Shown in pieces: positions 25,400 through 34,483 of a stretch of DNA of 64,000 nucleotides. The first letter of the stretch is position 1, and every line of letters starts with the position of its first letter. The translations under genes and the position numbers were made by a program. The notes below the pieces were generated by a model. That model had not been told where the DNA came from. It made no database searches and worked only from the letters and a program-made list of their open reading frames with translations. The stretch spans positions 1,364,001 through 1,428,000 of the forward strand of contig NZ_CP060490.1 of the NCBI RefSeq assembly GCF_014334055.1, given 5' to 3'. This stretch comes from Oscillibacter hominis. GTDB taxonomy: Bacteria > Bacillota > Clostridia > Oscillospirales > Oscillospiraceae.

Positions 25400-26239
25400 T
25401 TGGAGCAAGGGAGAAAAACCGTTCGATACGATGAATCACTGCAGATGGAGGCATACCGCTTTGCCGGGATCAAGCAGCCCTTTCCCGCCCACTTCCACGA
25501 CCACTACGTGGTCGGCCTCATCGAGCAGGGAACCCGGCGCATGTGCTGCGGCAATCGGGAGTACCTTCTCTGGCCCGGCGACATGCTGCTGCTCAACCCC
25601 GGGGACACCCACACCTGTGAACAGTATGGAAAGGCCGCGCTGCTGGACTACCGCATGTTGAATATTCCCACCCCAGTGATGGAGGACATCGCCCGGGAAT
25701 TGGGCTCTCCCCTGCCCTGCTTCACCCAGTGCGTGATCCAGAAATCAGATCTTGCCAGCCAGCTGCGCACACTGCATCAGATGATTTTGGATGGATCAAA
25801 TGAATTTGAGAAGGAGGAGCTTTTGTTCCTTCTGATGGAGGACCTCCTGACCCGCTACAGCCGGCCCTTTGCATCCTGCCTTCCGGAGTGCCGGGAGGAG
25901 GTGGCGTCGGTCTGCGCCTTTTTGGAGGAGCACTACGCCCAGCGGATCACCCTGGATCAGCTGTGCCGCTGCGCGAACCTGAGCAAGTCCGCCCTGCTGC
26001 GGGCCTTTACCAAATACCGGGGAATCACCCCGTACCGGTACTTGGAAACGCTGCGGATCAACCGGGCCAAAGCCCTGTTGGAGCAGGGCGTCAGCCCGGT
26101 GGAGGCGGCTTTGCAAACCGGTTTTTCCGACCAGAGCCATTTCACCAACTATTTCCGGATGTTCATCGGAGTGGCGCCCGGCGTCTACCGGGATATATTT
26201 TTGAAAAAAGAGGGAGACCACCATGGACCAGAAAAGTGA
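25400..26239 (+). CDS. AraC-family transcriptional regulator
   Basis: A 279-residue regulator. The N-terminal cupin-like domain (residues 1-135) has FPAHFHDHYVVGLIEQGTRR and WPGDMLLLNPGDTHTCEQ. The C-terminal double helix-turn-helix (about 170-270) has ITLDQLCRCANLSKSALLRA, YRYLETLRINRAKALLEQG and AALQTGFSDQSHFTNYFR. Initiation is at TTG, preceded by AAGGAGG seven bases before. It overlaps the following DUF2000 gene by 17 bases; this AraC-DUF2000 pairing suggests a shared function, but the inducer is unknown. Confidence 0.93.
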   Translation: MEQGRKTVRYDESLQMEAYRFAGIKQPFPAHFHDHYVVGLIEQGTRRMCCGNREYLLWPGDMLLLNPGDTHTCEQYGKAALLDYRMLNIPTPVMEDIARELGSPLPCFTQCVIQKSDLASQLRTLHQMILDGSNEFEKEELLFLLMEDLLTRYSRPFASCLPECREEVASVCAFLEEHYAQRITLDQLCRCANLSKSALLRAFTKYRGITPYRYLETLRINRAKALLEQGVSPVEAALQTGFSDQSHFTNYFRMFIGVAPGVYRDIFLKKEGDHHGPEK

Positions 26240-26645
26240 AAAATGCGTGATGATTCTTGACAGGACGCTTCCCACCGGGATCATCGCGAATACCGCCGCC
26301 ATCCTGGGCATCACCTTGGGCAAGCATCTGCCGGAGGTGGTGGGCAGCGACGTAAAAGACCAGAGCGGCAAGGACCATCTGGGCATCATCGAGTTCCCGG
26401 TGCCAATCCTGCAGGGCAGCCCGGAGGACATCCGTGCCATCCGAGAAGCGCTCTATCAGCCGGGCTTTGAGGATTTGACGGCAGTGGACTTTTCCGACCT
26501 TGCACAGCAGTGCAGAACCTATGACGAGTTTCAGCGGAAGATGGCGCAATCCAGCGAATCCCAGCTTCAATATTTGGGGCTCGCCATCTGCGGCCCAAAA
26601 AAGAAAATCAACAAGCTCACCGGCAGCATTCCATTGTTACGATAA
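26223..26645 (+). CDS. DUF2000 family protein
   Basis: A 140-residue protein (starts MDQKSEKCVMILDRTLPTG) matching DUF2000, a small family of unknown function with a peptidyl-tRNA-hydrolase-like fold. Conserved-looking phrases are GIIANTAAILGITLGKHLPE, GIIEFPVPILQGS and LGLAICGPKKKINKLTGSIP. Its ribosome site GGGAGACC lies within the AraC gene. The last codons form the left arm of the terminator hairpin. Confidence 0.85.
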   Translation: MDQKSEKCVMILDRTLPTGIIANTAAILGITLGKHLPEVVGSDVKDQSGKDHLGIIEFPVPILQGSPEDIRAIREALYQPGFEDLTAVDFSDLAQQCRTYDEFQRKMAQSSESQLQYLGLAICGPKKKINKLTGSIPLLR

Positions 26646-26670
26646 TGGAATGCCGCCGGTGTCTTTTCCC
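26618..26670 (+). terminator. Terminator of the AraC-DUF2000 operon
   Basis: 18-bp stem (26618-26635 with 26644-26661, one mismatch), eight-base loop, then TCTTTTCCC. The left arm codes for the end of DUF2000. On the minus strand it has no T run, so it is uncertain as terminator of the facing operon. Confidence 0.7.
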
Positions 26671-26697
26671 TCTATATATTAAATAAGGTATCCGCTC

Positions 26698-27933
26698 TCA
26701 TTGGCGGATCAAAGTCCCCTGCTTGACAACCATGCGGACGTCCTTCAGATGCTCGATGTTCTCCAGCGGGTTGCCCGCCAGCGAAACCACATCGGCGTAC
26801 TTGCCCGCCTCCAGCGTGCCGGTCTCCTCCAGGATTCCGCAGCAGTCCGCGCCGTTGCGGGTGCAGGCCTGCAATGCCTGCATGGGCGTTGCGCCGATCT
26901 CCTGGACAAAGTACTTGGCCTCCAGCCACAGCCCGCCGTGGTTCAGGTCCGTGGCCAGGGCAAACTTGACCCCTTCTTTCAGAGCCTTGCCCATGACACG
27001 GCGGGTGTTTTCCCGGGACTTCCACACCTTCTGGTGCCACCAATCCGGCAGATCGTCCCACACCCAGGACTTGTTGAGGGGGCTTTCAAAGCCCTTGACG
27101 GGATCGAAGAACAGGTGCAGGTTGGGGTCGCTGATGTAGCCGCCGTACTGAAGGAAATAGGGGATGTCGGACTCCTCCATCAAGTTGACATGCTCCAAAG
27201 AGTCGATGCCTGCCTCCAGGCCCCAGCGGATCGCCGGGCCGCCGATACAGTGGGCGGCCACTTTTTTCCCGCAGCGGTGGGCCTCCTCCACTGCCACGGC
27301 CATCTCCTCCTTGGTATAGGCCGCCACTCCGGTCAAATCCCCCTTGAGGTAATCCAGGAAGGTGTCCCCGTTGGAGATGTTGGAGGTAAAGAGCTTGATG
27401 ACGTCCGCCCCGTGGAAAATGGCCTGGCGCACCCGCTTGCGGACCTCGTCCACACCGTCTGCCCCCACAAACTCCGCGATCTCCGGTGCCGTGCCGTGGG
27501 AGGGGCGGATGGGCAGGCAGCACACCAGCAGCCGGGGGCCCACAAGTTCCCCGCAGTTGATGGAATCCCGCAGGATCTTGTCGATGAATCCGCCGCCGTC
27601 CCCGAGGAGCCGCATGGTGGTCACGCCGCACATCAGGTCGCTGTGCAGTGACACATAGCCTCTCAGCGCCCGATGGGCGTCGGGCTTCGTGTGCTGCTCC
27701 CGGACGGATTCGCCCCGCTTGGAATCCTCTCCCGCATGGCAGTGGGAGTCAATGAGCCCTGGAATCAGCACCTCGTCTCCCCGGTCGATCACGGCGGCGC
27801 CGGAGGGAATCTCAATCCGTGAGGACGGCCCCACCTCTGTGATCCGGTCGCCTTCCATCACGAGGACCGGGTTTTCAATTGGGTCCGCTCCGGTCCCGTC
27901 GATCAGCAGCCTTGCTTTCAAATACGTTTTCAT
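26698..27933 (-). CDS. Amidohydrolase (imidazolonepropionase-like)
   Basis: A 411-residue metal-dependent hydrolase of the amidohydrolase superfamily, cytoplasmic (no signal peptide). The N-terminal beta domain ends in VLIPGLIDSHCHAGED (the HxH metal motif). Further ligands are in KVAAHCIGGPAIRWG, DSLEHVNLMEES and KFALATDLNHGG (Asp). The C-terminus has the usual AGKYADVVSLAGNPLENI. Members hydrolyse cyclic amides, dipeptides or Xaa-Pro bonds. It is the last gene of a nucleoside-type ABC importer operon, so it probably acts on the imported substrate; which one is unknown. Confidence 0.88.
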   Translation of the reverse strand: MKTYLKARLLIDGTGADPIENPVLVMEGDRITEVGPSSRIEIPSGAAVIDRGDEVLIPGLIDSHCHAGEDSKRGESVREQHTKPDAHRALRGYVSLHSDLMCGVTTMRLLGDGGGFIDKILRDSINCGELVGPRLLVCCLPIRPSHGTAPEIAEFVGADGVDEVRKRVRQAIFHGADVIKLFTSNISNGDTFLDYLKGDLTGVAAYTKEEMAVAVEEAHRCGKKVAAHCIGGPAIRWGLEAGIDSLEHVNLMEESDIPYFLQYGGYISDPNLHLFFDPVKGFESPLNKSWVWDDLPDWWHQKVWKSRENTRRVMGKALKEGVKFALATDLNHGGLWLEAKYFVQEIGATPMQALQACTRNGADCCGILEETGTLEAGKYADVVSLAGNPLENIEHLKDVRMVVKQGTLIRQ

Positions 27934-27946
27934 ACAAGCTCCCTTC

Positions 27947-28849
27947 TCAGTTGTATGCTTTTTTCTGATTCTGCCGAATGGCAGGCAGCAGCATCAAAAT
28001 CGTCATGGCATAGGGGATCATATCCACAAATTCCGTGGGCATGCCCACGCCCTGCAGCTGAATGGCCACGGCGTTGGCAATGCCGAAGAGGATGCTGGCC
28101 AGCGCCGTCAGCGGGATGTAGGCGTTGCTGAAGCCCACCGCCGCCACGGCGATAAAGCCTCGCCCGGCCGTCATATTCTCCGTGAACATGGAGAGGTTCC
28201 CGATGGACAGGAAAGCTCCCGCCAGGCCGCAGGTCACACCCACAATCATCTCCACCAGATAGCGGTACTTCACCGTGCTCAGGCCGTTGACAGAGAGGGC
28301 TTTCGGATTTTCTCCCAGCGCCCGGATTTTGTAACCCAGTGTGGTTTTATAGAGGAGGATGAACAGCACCGCAATCAGCGCCCAGGAGAGATAGACAATG
28401 ATATTGTGTCCGCTGAGGGTGCGCAGGACCGGGATATCCTGGAGCAGCGGAAGGCTGATCTTGTCAAGAGAAGGGGTGGAAGGATCGTAGAACGAGCCCT
28501 TGCCCCCAAACACAGGGCCCAGCAGCCAGCCGGTGATGGCAATGGCAAACATGTTGAAGCCAAAGCCAAGAATCACCTCATGGCCCTTGAGCTGAATGAG
28601 GAACAGCCCATAGAGCAGCGACGCCAGCACCGCCGCCAGGACCGCGGTCAGCACGCCCACAAAGGCGCTGTGCAGATAGTAGCTTCCCACCACGCCAAAG
28701 AACGCGCCAATGAGCATGAACCCCTCCAGAGCGATGTTGAAGTTGCCCGCCTTGGAGCACACAGCGCCGCCCAACGCGCACAGCAGCAGTGGAGTGGCAA
28801 GGCTGAGGCCGGTCATGAGGGTGTGCTCACTGAAGATGATTTCCAGCAT
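27947..28849 (-). CDS. ABC transporter permease, BMP/nucleoside type (YufQ/NupQ-like)
   Basis: A 300-residue membrane protein of the BPD_transp_2 group with about eight to nine helices. Family phrases are LGGAVCSKAGNFNIALEGFM, TLGYKIRALGENPKAL (cytoplasmic coupling region) and GRGFIAVAAVGFSNAYIPLT. The open frame extends to 28894, but ATG 28849 has GGGAGG upstream and starts MLEIIFSEHTLMTGLSL as expected; it overlaps the neighbour only at its stop region. Second permease of the importer. Confidence 0.9.
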   Translation of the reverse strand: MLEIIFSEHTLMTGLSLATPLLLCALGGAVCSKAGNFNIALEGFMLIGAFFGVVGSYYLHSAFVGVLTAVLAAVLASLLYGLFLIQLKGHEVILGFGFNMFAIAITGWLLGPVFGGKGSFYDPSTPSLDKISLPLLQDIPVLRTLSGHNIIVYLSWALIAVLFILLYKTTLGYKIRALGENPKALSVNGLSTVKYRYLVEMIVGVTCGLAGAFLSIGNLSMFTENMTAGRGFIAVAAVGFSNAYIPLTALASILFGIANAVAIQLQGVGMPTEFVDMIPYAMTILMLLPAIRQNQKKAYN

Positions 28850-28850
28850 A

Positions 28851-29906
28851 TCAGTCTCCCTCCCTGTTCTTCTTTTTGATCCGCAGCAGTTCATAGAGCC
28901 CCTCGGCGGTGATGCAGATCACAATGACGGCAATCAGGATGCGCACCGTATCCAGCGACACGTCCATCTCCCGGGCCATGGCGCGGGCGCCGTTTTGCAC
29001 CGCACCCATGAAGAAGCCCGCCAGGGGGACGCCCACCGGATTCAGCCGCCCCATCAGGGAGATCATGATGCCGTTGGCGCCCATGTCCAGGGCAAACCCG
29101 TGGACATAGCGGCCGTGGACACCCAGGACCTCCACCGCGCCCGTCAGGCCGCCGATGGCGCCGCTGGCCAGCAGGGAATAGAACTGCACCCGCCGGACAT
29201 TGACGCCGCCGTATTCGGCGAACTTGGGGTTCATCCCCACCATCTTGTGCTCATACCCCGCCTTGGAGCGGTTGGCAAAGAAATAGTAGGCAATGCACAC
29301 TGCGATGGCGATGAATATGCCGACGCTCAGCTGATAGCGCTCCACGATCTTGGGCAGCGCGGCGCTGCCTAAGATCTCCGGGGTCCTAACCTGCTGGACG
29401 GCGCTGGTGATGTCCTCGCTCCGCTGGAACTTGGCCGCCAAAAACTGGCACAGCAGCACGGCGATGTAGCTGAGCATCCAGGTCATAATGACCTCGTTGA
29501 CACCGTGATAGGCCTTCAAAAAGGCCGGGATCAACAGCCAGAGCACACCCACTGCCATGGCAGCCGCGAGGCACGCCGCCACATGGAGAAGGGGCGGAAG
29601 GCCCTCGGCATAGGCACCCACCAAACCGGCCGCAAGGCCGCCCAGATAGATGCAGCCCTCCAGGCCCATATTGAACAGTCCCGCCCGGACTGCCACGGCG
29701 GAGGCGATGCCCGCCAGCATATAGGGCACGGTCCAGCGCAGGGTGGTCATGAATTTGAGCTGGCCCATGAAGGCGCCCTCCAGCATGGTCGCATAGGCCG
29801 CCAGGGGGTTCTCCCCCGCAAAGAGTATGAACACGCTGCTGACCAATAGGCCGATCAGTAGGGCGATGAGAAGCCGCAGGAGCGACTGTTTCAATTCGTT
29901 TTTCAT
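28851..29906 (-). CDS. ABC transporter permease, BMP/nucleoside type (YufP/NupP-like)
   Basis: A 351-residue inner-membrane permease. N-terminal LIALLIGLLVSSVFILFAGE, then AAYATMLEGAFMGQLKFMTT, FNMGLEGCIYLGGLAAGLVG, KAYHGVNEVIMTWMLSYIAV and a cytoplasmic segment with GYEHKMVGMNPKFAEYGGVN, all typical of first permeases in BMP-family ABC importers. It pairs with the next gene. GAGGAGGCGTCT precedes the ATG. It lies 10 bases after the ATPase gene. Confidence 0.92.
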   Translation of the reverse strand: MKNELKQSLLRLLIALLIGLLVSSVFILFAGENPLAAYATMLEGAFMGQLKFMTTLRWTVPYMLAGIASAVAVRAGLFNMGLEGCIYLGGLAAGLVGAYAEGLPPLLHVAACLAAAMAVGVLWLLIPAFLKAYHGVNEVIMTWMLSYIAVLLCQFLAAKFQRSEDITSAVQQVRTPEILGSAALPKIVERYQLSVGIFIAIAVCIAYYFFANRSKAGYEHKMVGMNPKFAEYGGVNVRRVQFYSLLASGAIGGLTGAVEVLGVHGRYVHGFALDMGANGIMISLMGRLNPVGVPLAGFFMGAVQNGARAMAREMDVSLDTVRILIAVIVICITAEGLYELLRIKKKNREGD

Positions 29907-29916
29907 AGACGCCTCC

Positions 29917-31467
29917 TCAGGATGCCTGCACGCCCGCCATCAGCCGTCCGATGCGGCTGCGGGCATCCGGCAGCTCCGGATTGACTTCCCCCATGATCTC
30001 CCCTTCGTACATCACCACCACCCGGGTGCTCAGGGAGAGCACCTCGTCCAGGTCCGTGGACACCAGCAGCACTCCGTAGCCCGCTTTTGCCTTGTCCACC
30101 AACTGCTGGTGGATGAACTCGATGGAGCCGATGTCCACGCCCCGGGTGGGTTCCTCGGCCACAATGAGGTCGTGGGCCAGGGTGATTTCCCGGGCCAGGA
30201 TGCACTTTTGGATGTTGCCGCCGGAGAGCTCCATGATGCAGGCGTCCGGCGAACTGGCCTTGATGTCGAAGGTCCGGATCAGGGACTCCGTCAGCTCCCG
30301 CAGCTTTTTGACGTGCAAAAAGACTTTACCGCTCCAAGGGCTGCGGCGGTGGGGCCCCATCATCATGTTTTCATGGATGCTGGAATCGGCGGACACGCCC
30401 CGGATGTAACGCTCGCCGGTGATGTGGGCAATGCCCAGGCGGCGCACGTTGTACGCCTGGCTGTGGGTGATGTCCTGCCCTTCATAGGCGATGGTTCCGT
30501 CCTTTATATTGCGCAGCAGGCCGTTGACCGCTTCCACCAGCAGCCCCTGTCCATTGCCGCCCACTCCGGCGACCCCTAAGATATCCCCCTTTCGCAGCTT
30601 CAGGCAGATGTCCTTCAGCTGTTCTCCCGAGGGCGTCACGCCGCTGGAGACATGTTCCAAGGTCAATACGCTCTCCCGCTCTTTTTCCGGGGCAAAATCA
30701 CTGTTGGCAATCTTTCGCGTGGTCACGTCGATGCGCCGGCCCACCATCTTCTCCGCCAGGTCCTCCATGGAGCTCTTGGAGATTTCCACTGTATCCACCA
30801 CCTTGCCCTTGCGCATCACGGTGGCACGGTCGGCTATGTGCATGACCTCCCGCAGCTTATGGGTGATGAATATGATGGACTTTCCGGCCTTTTTCAGCTC
30901 TTCAAACGCCTTGAACAGCTCCTCCGACTCCTGAGGCGTCAGCACGGCCGTCGGTTCGTCAAAAATCAGGATTTCAGCGCCGTGGAACAAGATCTTCAGG
31001 ATTTCCACCCGCTGCTGCATGCTCAGCGAGCACTCGCTGATCTTTTTATCCGGATCAATGTGCAGCTTATACCGCCCCGAGATTTCCCGGGCAATCTCCA
31101 CCGCCTTCTTTTTGTCCACAAACATGCCCTTTTTCGGTTCAAAGGCAAAGACCAGGTTCTCCGCCACCGTAAAGGAGGGGATCAGCATGAAGTGCTGGTG
31201 GACCATGCCGATGCCCGCCGCAATGGCATCCCTTGGGTTCTTGAACGTCTTCCGCTCCCCGTTCAGAAGGATCTCTCCCTCCTCGGGCTGCAATATCCCA
31301 TAGAGGATGTTCATGAGAGTGCTTTTGCCGGTTCCGTTCTCGCCCACCAGCGCGTGGATTTCTCCCTTACGCAGCGTAAGAGAGACGTGGTCATTGGCAA
31401 TGACCGGCTTTTCCGGATGGGGGAATATCTTCGTGATGCCGCGAAGTTCCAGTATGACGTCGCTCAT
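29917..31467 (-). CDS. ABC transporter double ATP-binding protein (YufO/NupO-like)
   Basis: A 516-residue protein with two fused ATPase domains, powering the importer. Domain 1: Walker [16 protein letters not shown], signature [13 protein letters not shown] (degenerate), Walker [14 protein letters not shown]. Domain 2: degenerate Walker [15 protein letters not shown], signature [17 protein letters not shown], Walker [16 protein letters not shown]. The degenerate second Walker A is normal for the RbsA/YufO class. GGAGGAGCT precedes the ATG. A 12-bp hairpin lies between this gene and the upstream binding-protein gene. Confidence 0.94.
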   Translation of the reverse strand: MSDVILELRGITKIFPHPEKPVIANDHVSLTLRKGEIHALVGENGTGKSTLMNILYGILQPEEGEILLNGERKTFKNPRDAIAAGIGMVHQHFMLIPSFTVAENLVFAFEPKKGMFVDKKKAVEIAREISGRYKLHIDPDKKISECSLSMQQRVEILKILFHGAEILIFDEPTAVLTPQESEELFKAFEELKKAGKSIIFITHKLREVMHIADRATVMRKGKVVDTVEISKSSMEDLAEKMVGRRIDVTTRKIANSDFAPEKERESVLTLEHVSSGVTPSGEQLKDICLKLRKGDILGVAGVGGNGQGLLVEAVNGLLRNIKDGTIAYEGQDITHSQAYNVRRLGIAHITGERYIRGVSADSSIHENMMMGPHRRSPWSGKVFLHVKKLRELTESLIRTFDIKASSPDACIMELSGGNIQKCILAREITLAHDLIVAEEPTRGVDIGSIEFIHQQLVDKAKAGYGVLLVSTDLDEVLSLSTRVVVMYEGEIMGEVNPELPDARSRIGRLMAGVQAS

Positions 31468-31491
31468 AGCTCCTCCGTTTCTCCGCTGGTA

Positions 31492-31519
31492 CGGAGAGGG
31501 GCGAATCCGCCCCTCTCCG
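31492..31519 (-). repeat. Perfect 12-bp hairpin between binding-protein and ATPase genes
   Basis: CGGAGAGGGGCG/CGCCCCTCTCCG with an AATC loop, located eight bases after the binding-protein stop. No T run follows on the minus strand, so it is more likely an mRNA-stabilising or partial-attenuation hairpin that raises binding-protein levels over the membrane components. Confidence 0.7.
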
Positions 31520-31526
31520 CCGTGCC

Positions 31527-32582
31527 TTATTTGGTTTCCGTGGTCTTGGGGATCTCAATTTCGCCGTCGATGATCTTCTGCTCCACCTCTTTGATGGTGT
31601 TCAGGGTCTCTTCATCCAGCAGATCCTCGTTCAGCGCGATGACGGGAATGCCCTCCGCCAGGCCGTAATAGACCTGCTCATTGGTGAACTCGCCGTTGTA
31701 GGCCTTGGAAATGGAGTCGTAGGTGGCAAAACCGTGATCCAGCAGGCAGGAGGCGATGATGTTCTCCGGGGCCAGGTCGGACTGGTCCACGTCCACTCCG
31801 ATGGCGTACTTGCCCGCTTCCTTGGCCGCCTCGAACACGCCCAGGCCGGTCTGGTTCGCCGCCTGGAAGATGACATCCACGCCGCGGCTGTAGAGGCTGC
31901 TGGCCAGCTCCTTGCCCTTGAGGGGATCGTCAAAGGTGTTGGCCCAAGAGACCACAAGCTCGCAGTCGGGGTTGATGTACTTGATGCCAGCTTCATAGCC
32001 GGCCAGGAAGGTGACGATGCCGGGGTTGATGCCGCCGCCCAGGAAGGCCACCTGGTCGGTCTCGGTCTTGAGCGCCGCGGCCACGCCGCACATGAAGGCG
32101 CCCTGCTCGGAGCGGAAGTGCAGCGGCTTTAAGTTGGGGATGTCGTTGTCCTCGCCCAGATCGATCCACAATCCGATGAACAGGGTCTCGGGATAGAGGG
32201 GAGCCAGTTCCTTGGCTGCCTCCAGGAAGTTGTCGTAGATGAAATAGACCACATCGTAGTTCTCTTCGCAGACCGCCTGCATCTGCTCTTTGTACTCGGC
32301 GATTTCCACGCACTCGACAATCTTGCAGTCGATGCCCATTTCATCGCGGAGCTTGTCAATACCCTCCAGCGTGTTCAAGTCCGCGGGGGTGGTCATCTTC
32401 CGGATGGTCAGGACCGCCACCTTGTAATCGGCGGGGTCCTTCTGGTTTTCTCCGCTCTGGCTGGCAGAGCCCGCGCTGCCTCCGGAGGTGGTTCCAGTCC
32501 CGCCGCAGCCGGTGAGGGCGCCCAGCAGCATCACCGCAGCCATTGCGGCCAGGAACAGTCTCTTGCAAAACAACTTCTTCAT
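31527..32582 (-). CDS. BMP-family substrate-binding lipoprotein
   Basis: A 351-residue exported lipoprotein of the basic membrane protein (BMP/Med) family. The signal peptide ends in a lipobox LGALTGCGG, followed by a Ser/Gly-rich linker. The mature domain has YKVAVLTIRK, AAKELAPLYPETLFIGLW, FRSEQGAFMCGVAAALKTE and QVAFLGGGINPGIVTFLAGY, AKEAGKYAIGVDVDQSD. BMP proteins usually bind purine nucleosides, but some bind other ligands. ATG 32582 is chosen because GAGGAG is correctly spaced for it; an ATG two codons earlier is too close. Confidence 0.92.
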   Translation of the reverse strand: MKKLFCKRLFLAAMAAVMLLGALTGCGGTGTTSGGSAGSASQSGENQKDPADYKVAVLTIRKMTTPADLNTLEGIDKLRDEMGIDCKIVECVEIAEYKEQMQAVCEENYDVVYFIYDNFLEAAKELAPLYPETLFIGLWIDLGEDNDIPNLKPLHFRSEQGAFMCGVAAALKTETDQVAFLGGGINPGIVTFLAGYEAGIKYINPDCELVVSWANTFDDPLKGKELASSLYSRGVDVIFQAANQTGLGVFEAAKEAGKYAIGVDVDQSDLAPENIIASCLLDHGFATYDSISKAYNGEFTNEQVYYGLAEGIPVIALNEDLLDEETLNTIKEVEQKIIDGEIEIPKTTETK

Positions 32583-32627
32583 TTTCATACTCCTCTCAAA
32601 TATTTATTTCCAATTGGCCTCAGCCAC

Positions 32628-33383
32628 TTAGGAACGCATTTTCTCTCCGCCCAGGTAGCGGACCATGTTGTCCCACAGCCGGGGATAGTACTCCCACTCC
32701 GTCATTGCCTTCGGCGCCCAGTGGGCGGCGCAGTCCGGCGCGTAGGCCACTACCCGGCCCTTGCCCCACTGCCATACGGAGAGGATGGCATCGCCCTCTT
32801 CTTCGATCAGCACCTGGGCGCCGCTTTTCGCCTTGAGCTTGTTATAGCCCAATATGTAAGGCATCTCCGCCGGAATGCCCATCAGGATCGGATGGCTGTC
32901 CGGAACGCATCTCAGGTAGGTCCCCTCCGGCGTCTCCTGTCGGTCATCTCCATAGTAGAGCTCCACAGGCAGGATTTTCTCCAGCACGGAATTTTTGTAC
33001 TTTCCCTTGCCGTCCATTCCCTGGAAGGTCATGTATCCGCCGATCATGGCAAAACCGCCTCCCTGCTCCACATACCGGCAGACCAGCTTCAGGAGGTTGG
33101 GCACCGGCTTTCCGGTGGAGAGCATATCCGGAAGCAGCAAAAACGTGTTGCTGCCCACATCGGAGAAGAGAATCACATCATAGTCCTGCAGCCCTTCCAA
33201 GGTCCGGGGAAACTCCCGGTACACCAGATGGCAGGGAATGTGGGTCACTTCATGTCCCAGGCTGCGGAGCATCTGCCCCATGGCGGGAAACGCCTCGCCG
33301 TACCGGGTGGCGGAGAAGCTGTCGTACCCCTTGTACTCCACGGTGTGCACTACGGCAGATTCTCCCACAAACAAGATTTTCAT
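32628..33383 (-). CDS. Class I glutamine-amidotransferase-like protein (STM3548/COG5426 type)
   Basis: A 251-residue cytoplasmic protein with a flavodoxin-like/ThuA-like fold. Phrases: MKILFVGESAVVHTVEYKG, GLQDYDVILFSDVGSNTFLL, VEQGGGFAMIGGYMTFQG and GKGRVVAYAPDCAAHWAP. There is no Cys at the expected nucleophile elbow (sequence GGYMTFQG), so true amidotransferase activity is unlikely. STM3548-like proteins are uncharacterised. Start ATG 33383 has AAGGAGTTTTT upstream; the longer frame has no signal. It lies between the repressor and the importer, so it belongs to the same pathway. Confidence 0.75.
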   Translation of the reverse strand: MKILFVGESAVVHTVEYKGYDSFSATRYGEAFPAMGQMLRSLGHEVTHIPCHLVYREFPRTLEGLQDYDVILFSDVGSNTFLLLPDMLSTGKPVPNLLKLVCRYVEQGGGFAMIGGYMTFQGMDGKGKYKNSVLEKILPVELYYGDDRQETPEGTYLRCVPDSHPILMGIPAEMPYILGYNKLKAKSGAQVLIEEEGDAILSVWQWGKGRVVAYAPDCAAHWAPKAMTEWEYYPRLWDNMVRYLGGEKMRS

Positions 33384-33399
33384 AAAAACTCCTTTTTGG

Positions 33400-34419
33400 T
33401 TATTCCTCTTTCCCATGGGAGCGGCGGCGGACAATCTCCGTGTCCAGCACGATCCGCTCCGCACAGTTGGGATCCTCAATGTGCCGCAGCAAAAGCCGGG
33501 CTCCCTCCTGCCCCATCAGATAGGGGTTTTGCCGGATGGTGGTCAAGGGCGGGGAGGAAATCTCCATCCATTCATAGTCGTCAAATCCGATGACGCCAAC
33601 ATCCTCCGGCACCCTTACGCCCCTCTGATTGAGGGCTTTGAGCACGCCCACGGCCTTTACGTCGTTGGCTACAAAAATTGCGTCTGCATGATGCTCCAAC
33701 AGCTGATCCGCTCCTTCGCTTCCCGAACGGACCGTGTGCTTCTGGGAGAGGCTGACCAGCGTTTCATCCAGCGTTAAGCCACACTCTGCAAGGCCGTCAC
33801 AATACCCCTGATAGCGGTCGTGGCCGGTGAAGGAATCCGGGCTGCCGCCGATATATCCAATGCGGCGCTTTCCGCTGTTGTAGAGCAGTTTCACTGCTTT
33901 GCGCGCCGCTGAAACGTTGTCTGAGCACACGCAGGGGCTGGGGATATCCGTCACCAGGCGGTCCAGCACCACAAAGGGAATACCGCTTTCCATCACGTCC
34001 GCGAAAAGGGTCTGCTTTTTCTTGTTGGGCACGATGAGGATGCCGTCCACCCACTGCTGCTTCAGGACTTCCAGATCCCGCAGCTCATCCGTACCCTCTC
34101 CCTCTTCCTCTGTATAGGTGCTGACGATCATGTTGTATCCCTTCGTCTGGAGATAGTCCTTGGCACCGCTGAGCACATCCATGAAAAACACGTTGGTGGA
34201 CATGCCGGGCCGCACCCTTGGTATGATCATCGCCATGGTCTTGGACTGTTGGGTCCGCAGCATCCGCGCCGCACGGTTGGGCTTGTAGCCGATTTCCTCT
34301 ATGGCCTTTTCCACCAGCTCCCGGCTCCGCTTGGACACTTGCCGGGTATTGTTGATCACATGGGACACCGTCGCCACGGACAGCCCTGTCATCTCGGCGA
34401 TCTCCCGGATTCCAGCCAT
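33400..34419 (-). CDS. LacI-family transcriptional repressor
   Basis: A 339-residue repressor. The helix-turn-helix is IREIAEMTGLSVATVSHVIN, hinge region GYKPNRAARMLRTQQSKTMA, then a periplasmic-binding-protein-like effector domain (residues 60-335) with GVLKALNQRGVRVPEDVGVI and GFDDYEWMEISSPPLTTIRQ. The open frame reaches 34488, but that ATG lies inside the -10 element, so the start is ATG 34419 (GGGGGG upstream). First gene of the importer operon; its own promoter carries LacI-type palindromes, implying autorepression relieved by the pathway ligand. Confidence 0.95.
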   Translation of the reverse strand: MAGIREIAEMTGLSVATVSHVINNTRQVSKRSRELVEKAIEEIGYKPNRAARMLRTQQSKTMAMIIPRVRPGMSTNVFFMDVLSGAKDYLQTKGYNMIVSTYTEEEGEGTDELRDLEVLKQQWVDGILIVPNKKKQTLFADVMESGIPFVVLDRLVTDIPSPCVCSDNVSAARKAVKLLYNSGKRRIGYIGGSPDSFTGHDRYQGYCDGLAECGLTLDETLVSLSQKHTVRSGSEGADQLLEHHADAIFVANDVKAVGVLKALNQRGVRVPEDVGVIGFDDYEWMEISSPPLTTIRQNPYLMGQEGARLLLRHIEDPNCAERIVLDTEIVRRRSHGKEE

Positions 34420-34443
34420 GGAATCCCCCCTTATTTTCATCTT

Positions 34444-34473
34444 TGTAAAACGTTTCCGTGTAAACGTTTTACA
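34444..34473 (-). promoter_or_regulatory. LacI-family operator
   Basis: Palindrome TGTAAAACGTTT - CCGTGT - AAACGTTTTACA, 12-base arms exact. It contains the CG-centred core typical of LacI-family sites and lies just downstream of the operon's -10, where bound repressor would block transcription. Confidence 0.85.
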
Positions 34474-34483
34474 TTGTGCTTTT

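Noticed and set aside
26701..27651. 316-codon plus-strand frame across the amidohydrolase
   Set aside because: Antisense to the metal-ligand motifs of a real enzyme.
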